DNA from: Nostoc piscinale CENA21
GTDB taxonomy: Bacteria > Cyanobacteriota > Cyanobacteriia > Cyanobacteriales > Nostocaceae
Assembly: GCF_001298445.1 (NCBI RefSeq)
Contig: NZ_CP012036.1
Coordinates: 605,267-669,266, forward strand
Length of the DNA stretch: 64,000 nucleotides
Direction of reading: 5' to 3'
Below the pieces are notes generated by a model. That model made no database searches and was not told where the DNA came from. It saw nothing but the letters and a program-made list of their open reading frames with translations. Positions 9,352 through 18,434 of this stretch are shown in pieces. Every line of letters starts with the position of its first letter. Positions within the stretch are counted from its first letter, which is position 1. A program made the translations under genes and the position numbers.

Positions 9352-10260
9352 TTATGCAAAACTCTCAATTTTGACACAACGCTCCCAGGCTAACTTTGCT
9401 GCACCTACCATTCCCGCAGAGTTACCCAATTCAGCAGGTAAAAGTTGTAAACCAAAGCGCGAAGTCGCCATAACTCGACGTTCAATTTCTGCTTTGGCGG
9501 CTGGGAAGAAAAATTTAAAACTAGCACTGACACCGCCACCAATCACGATCGCTTCTGGTGTTAAAACATAAATTAAACTGGCTAAACCTGTTCCCAAATC
9601 TCTGCCATATTCTTGCCAAAAAGCCAGAGCGTCACTATCTCCCGCCTCAGCTAAAGCGCCTAATTCCGCAGGTTCTTTCCCAGTGCGGCGACGAATGGCA
9701 ATGATTGAAGCATACTGTTCTAAAGAGCCTTGATTACCACTGTTACACATTGGGCCGTTAGGGTTGAAGGTGATTAAACCGAGTTCGCCACCTGCGCCGC
9801 GATGTCCGACGAACAATTTCCCATCCAGAATAATTGCGCCACCAACCCCGGTTCCCAAGGTCAACATAATAAGATTTTGCCAGTTACGACCGGCTCCTAA
9901 CCAAGCTTCGGCGACTCCTGCACAGTTGGCATCGTTAGCAATGACAGTTGGTTTGCCTGTTTTGGCTTCTAACCAGTCAGCTAAAGGGACATTATGCCAT
10001 TGGGGTAAGTTAATGGCGATTTGGGCAATGCGTCCTGTCGCGTCCGCCGGGCCAGGAGTACCGACACCAATAGCAATAGTTTGATTATCTGGGTCTACTT
10101 GCGCGATCGCATCTACCATGACACTCAACACAGCTTCTGGAGTTGCTGGTTGGGGCGTTTCCACCTTTAATGATTGCAAGCAAGTACCATCTTGGCTGAA
10201 CCGCCCTAGTTTAATTGCTGTTCCCCCGACATCAATGCCAATTACTTCTGGTTTAATCAC
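9352..10260 (-). CDS. ROK family sugar kinase (glucokinase-like)
   Basis: Cytoplasmic kinase, 302 residues, of the ROK group; most likely phosphorylates glucose or a related hexose. ATP-binding motifs are clear: IGIDVGGTAIK at the N-terminus, LTLGTGVGGAII in the middle and VIGGGVSAS near the C-terminus. The catalytic Asp is in ANDANCAGVAEAW, and the ROK signature GHRGAGGELGLI is present. The zinc motif of typical ROK proteins (CxCGxxGCxE) is degenerate here (MCNSGNQGSLEQ), with only the first Cys kept. It is followed downstream by no obvious partner and is preceded by a small secreted protein gene on the same strand. Confidence 0.88.
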   Translation of the reverse strand: MIKPEVIGIDVGGTAIKLGRFSQDGTCLQSLKVETPQPATPEAVLSVMVDAIAQVDPDNQTIAIGVGTPGPADATGRIAQIAINLPQWHNVPLADWLEAKTGKPTVIANDANCAGVAEAWLGAGRNWQNLIMLTLGTGVGGAIILDGKLFVGHRGAGGELGLITFNPNGPMCNSGNQGSLEQYASIIAIRRRTGKEPAELGALAEAGDSDALAFWQEYGRDLGTGLASLIYVLTPEAIVIGGGVSASFKFFFPAAKAEIERRVMATSRFGLQLLPAELGNSAGMVGAAKLAWERCVKIESFA

Positions 10261-10300
10261 AATTGCATATCCCGCATTTCAGTTGTGATACAGAAATGTA

Positions 10301-10501
10301 TCACTTGTGCTTGTCTGTGATGTAATCGGTTGATTCATCAGAACGTAAAGACGCAACTTGCAAACTAGTATTTGGGTAATAATTAACACCTGATTGTCCC
10401 TGGGAAGCTGCAACTGGTGTACCACTCAAAATACCAGCCAGAGCAACAGAAAGCATGAATCCACCCGCTGCCGCCGCAATTAAACTAAGGTTATCTTTCA
10501 C
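10301..10501 (-). CDS. small exported protein, unknown function
   Basis: Protein of 66 residues with a signal-peptide-like N-terminus (Lys3, then LSLIAAAAGGFMLSVALAGIL) and a likely cleavage near VAASQG. The mature part of about 35 residues is polar. No lipobox Cys is present. It sits 40 bases before the ROK kinase on the same strand and 85 bases after the DppC-like gene, so it could be in an operon. No family is recognised. Confidence 0.55.
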   Translation of the reverse strand: MKDNLSLIAAAAGGFMLSVALAGILSGTPVAASQGQSGVNYYPNTSLQVASLRSDESTDYITDKHK

Positions 10502-10586
10502 ACAAATCTCTCAGTAAACATTACAAATTTAGTCAAGAGTCAAAAGTAACTAAAAAATCAATATTCAGACTTTATACTTCAGTTGA

Positions 10587-11483
10587 CTATTTCCGAATCC
10601 CATTTTCTCCCCGCAAACGAGGATTGACAAATTCATTTAACCCCTCACCAAGTAGGGATAACCCTACTACCATTAATGTCATGGCTAAACCAGGAAATAA
10701 TGTAGTCCACCAAACCCCTGTGGGTAGGGCTTCGAGGGCTTGTTTTAAATCATGTCCCCATTCTGGTACTTCTTCCGGTAGTCCCAGCCCCAAAAAGCCT
10801 AAACCGCCCAATACTAAAATTGCATCGGCGGCATTGAGGGTAAATAGTACAGGTACGCTTTGAATGACGTTGAAAAATAAATAACGCGACAGCACAATCC
10901 AGGTAGAAGCGCCCATTGCTTGTGCTGCTTCGATAAATACTTCTGTTTTTACACTCACTGTATGGTTGCGAACCACGCGGTAATATTGAGGGATGTAAGC
11001 AATACTAATAGCGATCGCAGCATTTAATATCCCTCGCCCCACCACAAAGGCCAGCGTCACAGAAAGCAATAACCCCGGTAAGGTATAGATGCTATCCATC
11101 AGAAATAGCAGTATCTTGTCTAACCTACCGCCAAGATAACCACTCACCATCCCCAACGGTACACCAATCACCATACTCAGCGCCGTGGCTAAAATCACCA
11201 CTTGCAAAGCAGCTTGAGCGCCAAACAAAGTACGTGAAAATACATCATGACCCAAGCGACTAGTACCAAACCAATATTTGGCTGATGGTGCTTCTTGAAT
11301 GGGGTTAGCAAGAAAATCTTTGGGGTTTTGTAGCCATCCCCAAGCCTGCAATACAGGGGCAAAAAATGCCAAAAAGATAAAAAATAGGGTGATGGCTAAC
11401 CCAATAATCATTAATTTCTGGGAAAGGTTCGGATTTTTGGCAAAACGTAAAAAAGTTGGCAGCTGACGTTTAGTTATGGTCAT
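10587..11483 (-). CDS. DppC/OppC-like peptide ABC transporter permease
   Basis: Integral membrane subunit of a peptide/nickel-type ABC importer. The N-terminal OppC-like helix, the segment GTSRLGHDVFSRTLFGAQ and the EAA loop (FIEAAQAMGASTWIVLSRY) that docks to the ATPase are all present, with about six membrane helices. ATG 11483 (MTITKRQLPTF) gives the normal family start, about 298 residues; the frame is open to 11555, which would add 24 poorly conserved residues. No DppB, ATPase or binding protein gene is nearby, which is common for scattered cyanobacterial Dpp genes. Confidence 0.85.
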   Translation of the reverse strand: MTITKRQLPTFLRFAKNPNLSQKLMIIGLAITLFFIFLAFFAPVLQAWGWLQNPKDFLANPIQEAPSAKYWFGTSRLGHDVFSRTLFGAQAALQVVILATALSMVIGVPLGMVSGYLGGRLDKILLFLMDSIYTLPGLLLSVTLAFVVGRGILNAAIAISIAYIPQYYRVVRNHTVSVKTEVFIEAAQAMGASTWIVLSRYLFFNVIQSVPVLFTLNAADAILVLGGLGFLGLGLPEEVPEWGHDLKQALEALPTGVWWTTLFPGLAMTLMVVGLSLLGEGLNEFVNPRLRGENGIRK

Positions 11484-11632
11484 GAGCGATCGCCTGCATT
11501 CAGCAAGATACGCTGACCATTGTACATAGGGGAGTGGTGAGTGGGCATTAATCAAGTCAAAAGTAAAAAGTAAAAATGTAAAAGAGTAAATTCTTTTTAA
11601 CTTTTGCCTTTTGCCTTTTGACTTCCTACTCC

Positions 11633-13003
11633 CTAAAGGTTGCTTTCAATCAACTGGCGGTACTCGCTCTTTTGTTTCACGCCTTTGATTTCTTTCAACA
11701 GTTCTTTGTCTTTGAAGAACTGTACTGTTGGTGTACCTGTTACTCCAGCATTTTCGGCAATCTCGCGGTCTTTATCGATATCAATTTCCACAAAGTGAAT
11801 TTTGCCGTCGAATTCATCCACGACTTTATTAAGTATGGGTTTGAGGGTATGACAAGGGCCGCAACCAGGAGCGACGTATTTGACGATTAGCAGGCGATCG
11901 CTTTCATGGAATAATTTGCGTAAAGCATAACCACCTTCATGACGTGTCGCCTGTAAATTAAACCCAGCTGCTTCCTCTGCTTCCGTTTTCTTTTGGGCTG
12001 GCTGAGTTTCTAACTCATTATTGATTGTTGGCTCTTGATGAAACTCTTGAATTAAACCATTAGAAGATAACCAACGTTCTGTCAACAATGCCGCCATACA
12101 ACCAGTACCCGCAGCTGTAATTGCTTGACGATATTCATGATCCTGCACATCACCAGCAGCAAAAACACCCTCAACACTGGTTTCTACAGAGCCATGTTTT
12201 GTGACAATGTAACCCACCTCATCCAATTCTAGCTGTCCCTTAAATAAAGAGGTGTTGGGCGTGTGACCGATCGCATAAAATAAACCCTTGGCGTGAATTT
12301 CGCTTTCTGCACCCGTTTGATTATTGCGAACTTTCACCCCATCCATGTGACCATTGCCAAACACATCCACAACTTCTGTGTTCCAATGCACTTGGATTTT
12401 CGGGTTACTCAAAACTCGGTCTTGCATAGCTTTAGAAGCCCGCATCTTATCAGACCGCACCAACAAGTTAACCTTGGAACCATATTTAGTCAGATAAATT
12501 GATTCTTCTGCGGCTGAGTCACCAGCACCAATTACCGCCAACTCTGCACCGTGAAAAATTGGTGTTGCACCATCACAAATTGCACAAGCAGAAATTCCCC
12601 GACTCCAAAACTGGGGTTCACTAGCTAAACCCAAACGCTTGGCTGTTGCACCAGTGGCAATAATTAAACTGTGAGCTTTAACTTCTCTTTCTTCGGAACG
12701 CACAGTAAACGGACGCTGGCTTAAATCAACAGATATCACATCTTCAGTATGTAACTCAGCCCCCCAACGCTCGGCCTGTGCCTTCATTCGATCCATCAGT
12801 TCTGGCCCTGTAATCCCTTGAGGGAAGCCAGGAAAGTTTTCTACTTCCGTCGTTGTCATTAGTTGCCCACCCGGCAACCCCCCAGCTTGGAAACCTTCAA
12901 AAACAACAGGTTTCAGGTTAGCTCGTGCTGCATAGATAGCAGCTGTGTATCCTGCTGGCCCGGAACCGATAATCACTACGTTTTCTATTGTTGGGTTAGT
13001 CAT
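11633..13003 (-). CDS. ntrC: NTRC: NADPH-thioredoxin reductase fused to thioredoxin
   Basis: Bifunctional redox enzyme that uses NADPH to reduce 2-Cys peroxiredoxin and other targets, known from chloroplasts and some cyanobacteria. The 456-residue protein has a reductase part (residues 1-about 325) with FAD motif GSGPAG, active CAIC at 140-143 and NADPH motif GAGDSAAEE, then a linker rich in Glu and Gln, then a thioredoxin domain (about 350-456) with CGPC at 381-384 and the cis-Pro loop GTPTVQFF. ATG 13003 is chosen because the sequence MTNPTIENVVIIGSG matches the family; an open frame extends upstream. The name NTRC is unrelated to the nitrogen regulator NtrC. Heptamer repeats (TTTTGCC) directly follow the stop. 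Confidence 0.95.
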   Translation of the reverse strand: MTNPTIENVVIIGSGPAGYTAAIYAARANLKPVVFEGFQAGGLPGGQLMTTTEVENFPGFPQGITGPELMDRMKAQAERWGAELHTEDVISVDLSQRPFTVRSEEREVKAHSLIIATGATAKRLGLASEPQFWSRGISACAICDGATPIFHGAELAVIGAGDSAAEESIYLTKYGSKVNLLVRSDKMRASKAMQDRVLSNPKIQVHWNTEVVDVFGNGHMDGVKVRNNQTGAESEIHAKGLFYAIGHTPNTSLFKGQLELDEVGYIVTKHGSVETSVEGVFAAGDVQDHEYRQAITAAGTGCMAALLTERWLSSNGLIQEFHQEPTINNELETQPAQKKTEAEEAAGFNLQATRHEGGYALRKLFHESDRLLIVKYVAPGCGPCHTLKPILNKVVDEFDGKIHFVEIDIDKDREIAENAGVTGTPTVQFFKDKELLKEIKGVKQKSEYRQLIESNL

Positions 13004-13490
13004 ACACTTATACGAACTCATAATGACTACGCTTAATATAGCATAGCAGACCAATTCAGTGGAATCAAACCCCCATACCATTTTAGATTTTGGATCAGGA
13101 ATTACTTTGGGTGTCTGAGTTCTGGAAAACCATCTGTCTCATTTTTCTATTAGTCATTTGTATCTAAGTAGGTCGTCGTGAATATTTATCGTCAGGATAA
13201 GGCAGGAGGCAGGAGTAAAGAGGCTTTTAGCTTAGTTAATCTTTCGTAACATAGTTAGGTTTTTTCCCATCGACTTACTTATAAAGGACAAGTGACTAAT
13301 GACTGATGACAACTTACACACATACCATCTCTTAATCCAATTCCTTTTTCCAGACCGTAATTTAACGGTGCTGCCACAAGTATAAGAAAGATTTTTTACC
13401 AGAAGTGATAGATCGGAGATTACAAGTGGGTAAGTTACAACTAGAACTCACCAATCAACGTTCGTACCCCGAACTTTCAGGAGAAACCCC
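13004..13490. other. intergenic region between NTRC and pilA
   Basis: This divergent spacer must hold promoters for both genes. It contains heptamer-type repeat traces (GGCAGGAGGCAGGAG near 13200; GACTAATGACTGATGAC near 13290). A short open frame at 13405-13590 overlaps the pilin start in another frame and is not convincing. No RNA gene is seen. Confidence 0.5.
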
Positions 13491-14015
13491 ATGCTCAAGC
13501 CAGAATTGCAAGCTAAATATCTACACTATCTCAGCAACCGTAAGAACAAACAAGAAGAAGGTTTTACACTCATTGAACTGCTGGTTGTAGTAATTATTAT
13601 CGGTGTATTGGCAGCGATCGCGCTACCTTCACTACTCGGTCAGGTTAACAAAGCCAAGCAAGCGGAAGCTAAAAACAACATTGGTTCAATTAACCGCGCT
13701 CAACAAGCTTACTTCCTAGAATATCAGCAGTTCACAACTGAATTAGTTCAGCTAGGTGTTGGTATCAAAACTCAAACAGAAAACTACATCTACTCCAGTG
13801 CTATCAACATTGGTATTGTTAATAACAAAGCCACATCCACCAAAGCAGCACTAAAATCCTATCTTGGTCTTGTTGGTACTCAAGTAGGTAACGTCCAAAC
13901 CAGTGAAGCATTAACGGTTGCTTTTGCTTGTGAATCTAATAGCCCCACCACCGCTGCACCAGGTAACGCAACTGGTTTAGGTTGTATTGCTAACTACAAA
14001 TCTTTAGCTAACTAA
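13491..14015 (+). CDS. pilA: type IV pilin (PilA-like major/minor pilin)
   Basis: Pilin subunit for type IV pili, used for motility, adhesion or DNA uptake. The 174-residue precursor has a 24-residue leader ending in Gly, then the prepilin-peptidase site and N-methylation helix (G|FTLIELLVVVIIIGVLAAIALP) with the conserved Glu5. The C-terminal globular part has two Cys (in FACESNS and GLGCIANY), which can form the usual D-loop. The ATG at 13491 is preceded by CAGGAGAAA. A hairpin (14043-14072) and a glycosyltransferase gene follow only 80 bases downstream, suggesting partial read-through and pilin glycosylation. Confidence 0.92.
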   Translation: MLKPELQAKYLHYLSNRKNKQEEGFTLIELLVVVIIIGVLAAIALPSLLGQVNKAKQAEAKNNIGSINRAQQAYFLEYQQFTTELVQLGVGIKTQTENYIYSSAINIGIVNNKATSTKAALKSYLGLVGTQVGNVQTSEALTVAFACESNSPTTAAPGNATGLGCIANYKSLAN

Positions 14016-14042
14016 AACTCAGTTTTCTAAATTTTTTCTATG

Positions 14043-14072
14043 AGTGAGTAGTGAGAATATCAACTACTCACT
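14043..14072 (+). terminator. hairpin/terminator between pilin and glycosyltransferase genes
   Basis: A perfect 10-bp stem (AGTGAGTAGT / ACTACTCACT) with a 10-base loop is followed by TTGTTTTATT. It probably ends most pilA transcripts while allowing some read-through to the next gene, whose ribosome site starts 12 bases later. Confidence 0.7.
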
Positions 14073-14095
14073 TTGTTTTATTCAGGAGATTTCCA

Positions 14096-16327
14096 ATGAT
14101 CCCAACTTTAGCAACACACACTCCAGATAAATTACAGCAAGCTTATCAATATTTAATTCAATGCAGTTATGAGCAAGCAGTTTGTTTATATGAACAAATA
14201 ATTCAAGCTGAACCAGAAAATAAATCTTGTTATTGTTACTTAGGATTAGCTTTATTATTACAAGGAAAAGTTGCAGAAGCCCAAACCACTTGGCTAATAG
14301 CTATGATGGAAGATGATGAAACTCAAGCTGCTGATTGGACACAAGAATTAACAGAAGTTTTAATCGGAGAATCTGTCAGGCGTGAAGCCATAGAAGAATA
14401 TTCAAATGCTGAAATAATTCGCCAACAAATCAAAGAATTTTCTCCAACAAATATTAGCAACTTATTGCATCTTGTACAGTTAATTATTCAGCAAGAAAAA
14501 TATATAAGTGATGAATTAATAGAATTAGAAATAATTACATTACTTCAGTCTGAACCCCCCGTAGAAGTTGAATGGGAGATATTAAGTGCAGTTTTACAGG
14601 CTGTTTTAGATGTGGCTCCCTTACATCCATCATCTTTATCATTAGCTGAAGTTTGTCTCCGCTATATTCATGAGCAATATCAGGCTGATAATTTTATTAA
14701 TATTTTAGTGCCAATAGCTATTAATACTGCCTATTCTTTAAAACAAGCAGATATTGGTGCAAGTTATTTAAAGTTAGGTTTAAAAATAGATGGAGAAAAT
14801 CGAGAGCTTTTATTTTATATTACAGGTATTTATTATGTACTTGGTAAATATCAAACGGGAATAGAAACAGCAAAATTAGTCTATTCTTTATCTGAAGAAT
14901 TGCCAGATATAGTTTTTGCAAGTTCCTTAATTTTGAAAGGTTTAGTTAGTTCCGGAGGAAGTAATTGGCAAGCCGCTTGTGTTGCTTGGGAACAGCATGA
15001 ATCATTATTAAAAGCTTTGGTTTCTGAGCGATCGCTAAGTATTACCCCACTCCAAGTATCTCGAATTTTCAATATCAATTACTTTACTCCCTACTTTCAA
15101 GATAACCCCAGAGAATATAGAATTCTTCGCAATCAGTTAGCGGAAATTTGTCAAAATAACCTAGCAATTACTTATCAAACAGAAGTTGCAAAATATCAAG
15201 CAGATCGTTCACAGCAAAAAATTGCTAATAAAAAACTTAAAATAGGTTACTTATCTCACTGTTTAAGAAGCCATTCTGTTGGTTGGCTGACTAGATGGCT
15301 AATTAAATATCATGACAGAGAACGCTTTGATATTAATGCTTATTTGATTAGTTGTGAGCCTACATTTGACCCTTTACACGACTGGTATCTGACTCAGTTT
15401 GACCATGTTTATAAAAGTGAAAACCTAAAACAAGTTACCGAACAAATTTATCAAGACGAAATTGATATTTTAGTTGATTTAGATAGTATTACCTTAGACT
15501 TAACTTGTGGCATTATTGCCCTCAAACCTGCGCCGATTCAAGTAACTTGGTTAGGTTGGGATGCTTCTGGAATTCCAGCTATTGATTACTTTATTGCTGA
15601 TCCTTACGTATTGCCAGAGTCAGCAGATGAATATTACAGAGAAAAAATCTGGCGTTTACCTCAAACATACATAGCCGTTGATGGTTTTGAAGTAGGTGTA
15701 CCTACTCTACGCCGCGATGATTTAAATATTCCTACTGATGCTGTAGTTTATTTCAGCGGACAGCGAGGTTTTAAACGTCATCCTGATACTGCACGCCTGC
15801 AAATGAACATTCTAAAAGAAGTACCTAATAGCTACTTCTTAATTAAAGGCGATGCCGATGAAGAATACATCAAAAGCTTTTTTTATGAATTAGCAACAGA
15901 AGTAGGAGTCGAAATTGAGCGGTTGCGTTTTTTACCAGGCGCACCATCAGAAGCGGCTCATCGGGCTAATTTAGGCATTGCAGATGTAGTTCTAGATACA
16001 TATCCTTACAATGGTGCGACAACGACTTTAGAAACTTTGTGGATGGGTATTCCATTAGTGACAAGAGTTGGCGAACAATTTGCCGCACGTAACAGTTACA
16101 CTATGATGATTAATGCTGGCATCACTGAAGGTATTGCTTGGACAGATGCAGAATATGTCGAGTGGGGTGTGCGCTTAGGTAATGATGAAAATTTACGCCA
16201 GCAAATAGCCAGAAAGTTGAAAGCATCTCGCCGAACTTCGCCTTTATGGAATGGTAAACAATTTGCTCGTGAAATGGAAAAAGCTTACGAGCAAATGTGG
16301 CAGAAGTATATAGGGACTTCCACTTAA
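14096..16327 (+). CDS. TPR/OGT-SPINDLY-like GT41 glycosyltransferase
   Basis: Cytoplasmic glycosyltransferase of 743 residues, related to O-linked GlcNAc transferase and SPINDLY. The N-terminal about 370 residues are helical repeats (TPR-like, e.g. NKSCYCYLGLALLLQGKVAEA). The C-terminal half has the GT41 signatures: YLSHCLRSHSVGW, APIQVTWLGWDASGIPAIDY, the sugar-nucleotide segment YFSGQRGFKRHPDT and the ending motif LDTYPYNGATTTLETLWMGIP. ATG 14096 has CAGGAGA 7 bases upstream; the frame is open to 14051 without another ribosome site. Its position right after a pilin gene suggests that pilin or another surface protein is the acceptor. This is inference from context. Confidence 0.88.
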   Translation: MIPTLATHTPDKLQQAYQYLIQCSYEQAVCLYEQIIQAEPENKSCYCYLGLALLLQGKVAEAQTTWLIAMMEDDETQAADWTQELTEVLIGESVRREAIEEYSNAEIIRQQIKEFSPTNISNLLHLVQLIIQQEKYISDELIELEIITLLQSEPPVEVEWEILSAVLQAVLDVAPLHPSSLSLAEVCLRYIHEQYQADNFINILVPIAINTAYSLKQADIGASYLKLGLKIDGENRELLFYITGIYYVLGKYQTGIETAKLVYSLSEELPDIVFASSLILKGLVSSGGSNWQAACVAWEQHESLLKALVSERSLSITPLQVSRIFNINYFTPYFQDNPREYRILRNQLAEICQNNLAITYQTEVAKYQADRSQQKIANKKLKIGYLSHCLRSHSVGWLTRWLIKYHDRERFDINAYLISCEPTFDPLHDWYLTQFDHVYKSENLKQVTEQIYQDEIDILVDLDSITLDLTCGIIALKPAPIQVTWLGWDASGIPAIDYFIADPYVLPESADEYYREKIWRLPQTYIAVDGFEVGVPTLRRDDLNIPTDAVVYFSGQRGFKRHPDTARLQMNILKEVPNSYFLIKGDADEEYIKSFFYELATEVGVEIERLRFLPGAPSEAAHRANLGIADVVLDTYPYNGATTTLETLWMGIPLVTRVGEQFAARNSYTMMINAGITEGIAWTDAEYVEWGVRLGNDENLRQQIARKLKASRRTSPLWNGKQFAREMEKAYEQMWQKYIGTST

Positions 16328-16500
16328 AAAGATATACTATCACTGTGTAGGCAGGGAGCGGGGAGCAGGGGGAAAAAGAAACAAGAAAAATACACTCCCT
16401 CGAAAATTGGATAATTTATTTTCTGTAAGTTCCATAAGCTCTGGTGTTACTCCTAAATAAGCGTGAATCATAGAGCAGTGTGCATATTCGTAGAATACTG

Positions 16501-16526
16501 TAGAGACGTTACATATAACGTCTCTA
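16501..16526. repeat. palindrome TAGAGACGTT..AACGTCTCTA
   Basis: Perfect 10-bp inverted repeat with a 6-base loop between two convergent genes. This sequence type is a common dispersed palindrome in Nostoc-like genomes, and here it may serve as a two-way terminator. A heptamer-type tract (GCAGGGAGCGGGGAGCAGGG) lies 150 bases before it. Confidence 0.6.
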
Positions 16527-16585
16527 TATGATTTTGGGTTTTATGCTCATATCTCATTTACCCAAAATACGCTTTTTGAGCTTGA

Positions 16586-17527
16586 CTACAATTTAGAAGT
16601 ATTGAGTAAGGTGAGTTTACCAACTTTTCGCCCTAACCTCCTCCAATAAGTATCTCGCCATCCTTTCCAAGATGTCATATCAAGATACTCAAAAAACAAA
16701 TGTTTTTTTGGATGTTGGCATTCTGTACGTAATCCTGCATACCAGGGTTTAGGCGCATTAGTAAAATGAATAATTCCAGGATGATTCAATATTTCTTGAA
16801 GTACATTTTCTGGATATGGGCTATCTTCTGATGATAGATAATTATAAACTTTCGGCATTTGGTTCCATTTGGGGTGAAGTTCTCCCCATTTACCAGCTAT
16901 AACTGCGTTTAAACCATCTTGATCATCAGGTGAATATTCTATATTGTCTCTGAGATAATTGATAACTTTCAATCCAAGATTTTCTGTGCGCCATTTATCT
17001 AAATTAATTACTAAAAGCCCAGAATTGAAATATTTAGTATCTGGTGATAAGCTGTGGTCTTGATAATTCCTTAATCCTTGAGACATTGATATATATAGTT
17101 GTACATCATCTTGTACCGCTAATACATAGTTATCGGCAATATCAATATTCCATAGTTCTTCTAAGTCTCCTGTGACAACCATATCGCTGTCGAGATAAAT
17201 TGCTTTATTGACTTCTTTTGGTAAAAATTCAGTAATTAGCAATCGATAATAGCAGCTAATTGTGAGATGTCTAGATAAAACTAAATTTTCAAATATTTTG
17301 TTGTCTGGTTGTACCCAAGAAATATTTATCTGTTCGGGATTGAATGATTGAATTATTTTAAGTTTGTTGGATTGACTAATACCGCCATCGATAATTAATA
17401 GTGAAATTTTACGATTACTTTTCAGATTTGCTAAAGCTGAACGGACTGTGACAGCTAAAGGCATTGCGTAGTTATTATCAGCAGCACAAACGAGAAAAAT
17501 TGGTTGAGGATTGAAATTAGCCAGCAT
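16586..17527 (-). CDS. GT8 family glycosyltransferase
   Basis: Retaining glycosyltransferase of 313 residues, similar to lipopolysaccharide galactosyl/glucosyltransferases and glycogenin-like enzymes. Seen are the N-terminal nucleotide-binding segment (IFLVCAADNNYAMPLAVTVRSAL), the metal-binding DxD motif in AIYLDSDMVV, the acceptor region YFNSGLLVINLDKWR and the late His motif IIHFTNAPKPW. ATG 17527 is preferred; an upstream TTG at 17542 gives five more residues. It is single, convergent with the GT41 gene. The acceptor is unknown but may be a cell-surface glycan. Confidence 0.88.
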   Translation of the reverse strand: MLANFNPQPIFLVCAADNNYAMPLAVTVRSALANLKSNRKISLLIIDGGISQSNKLKIIQSFNPEQINISWVQPDNKIFENLVLSRHLTISCYYRLLITEFLPKEVNKAIYLDSDMVVTGDLEELWNIDIADNYVLAVQDDVQLYISMSQGLRNYQDHSLSPDTKYFNSGLLVINLDKWRTENLGLKVINYLRDNIEYSPDDQDGLNAVIAGKWGELHPKWNQMPKVYNYLSSEDSPYPENVLQEILNHPGIIHFTNAPKPWYAGLRTECQHPKKHLFFEYLDMTSWKGWRDTYWRRLGRKVGKLTLLNTSKL

Positions 17528-17738
17528 AAATTTGACTACCAATTGTTGTAGCGTGAGAGTTTGATGATTAGATAAGTAACTGCTGTACCAAAAAATATGA
17601 AGTTCTAATGGTACATAAAAAGCTATTAATGAGGCATTATTTAGTGCGTTGCATTGTTACTAATGCAACTTACTCACACAAAACTATCAGCCATTCATGA
17701 TGGCAAAGGTGAGTTTTTCTATTTATATGCCGTTGATG

Positions 17739-17766
17739 CTATTCCTCAATAGGAATAGGATTTTTT
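17739..17766 (+). terminator. intrinsic terminator
   Basis: Stem CTATTCCT / AGGAATAG with a CAAT loop is followed by GATTTTTT on the plus strand. No plus-strand gene is recognised before it, so it may end a short untranslated transcript that starts upstream of the GT8 gene. Confidence 0.6.
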
Positions 17767-17786
17767 GCCAGTAATTTGATAATAAA

Positions 17787-17918
17787 TCAGGGTGGAGTGT
17801 CTCCAACTTCAGCCATCACATTAAAATTCACCATTGGAGCGAATAAATAAACACTACCGCGATTAATGTAACGGCTTAGTTGCAGCCAGTTTTTAAATTC
17901 TGCTGCGATGCTAATCAT
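17787..17918 (-). CDS. possible 43-residue ORF, unrecognised
   Basis: An ATG ORF encodes MISIAAEFKNWLQLSRYINR followed by 23 more residues ending GDTPP. The composition looks protein-like, with an aromatic and hydrophobic centre. There is no clear ribosome site and no recognised family. Could be a small protein or a decayed gene end. Confidence 0.3.
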   Translation of the reverse strand: MISIAAEFKNWLQLSRYINRGSVYLFAPMVNFNVMAEVGDTPP

Positions 17919-18229
17919 GAATAAGAATTATATTTTCAGTGTGTGGCTTGATAGTTACACGTTTGTGTACCTTTACCATCCTAGAAGATAATTACAAAAT
18001 TTTTTCTCAAGAATCAGTCAAGTTTTCAAAAAATCTATAAAGCATAAAATCAATATTTCATTATGATTTATCTCGAATTTATTTATGTTTTTTAGAGCAC
18101 AGATTATTGATATTGATTGCGTATACCAAACCGAAGTCATTATATTAACTAATGATCACTGATAAGTTTACTGGCGTGGTGATGTTTTGGCAAAAATGCG
18201 ATCGCCAGCGCACACCGCACCTACTCTAC

Positions 18230-18253
18230 AATAAAAAAGGCGGAAATACCGCC
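18230..18253 (-). terminator. intrinsic terminator, minus strand
   Basis: On the minus strand GGCGG-TATTT-CCGCC is followed by TTTTTTAT. It lies about 180 bases after the stop of the minus-strand gene ending at 18435. Confidence 0.7.
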
Positions 18254-18434
18254 ACGTCACACTTACACCTTGCTTTATCTGAATAAACTCAGTTTGACTG
18301 ATGAAAATGACATCTTGATGACAAAATTGTGTCATTTCATAACAAGTTATATTGCTTCTACTTCAAGCAAAAATTAATAATTTTTTAGTATTTGTTACAA
18401 ATGAGATTTACGGTTATTCACAAAGAGTTGTAGC

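Larger units (their letters stand above)
17528..18434. other. long intergenic region with two terminators and a doubtful small ORF
   Basis: About 900 bases without a clear gene. It holds a hairpin terminator (17739-17766), a possible 43-codon minus-strand ORF (17787-17918) and a minus-strand terminator for the next gene (18230-18253). The stretch 17990-18130 is very AT-rich. Confidence 0.5.
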
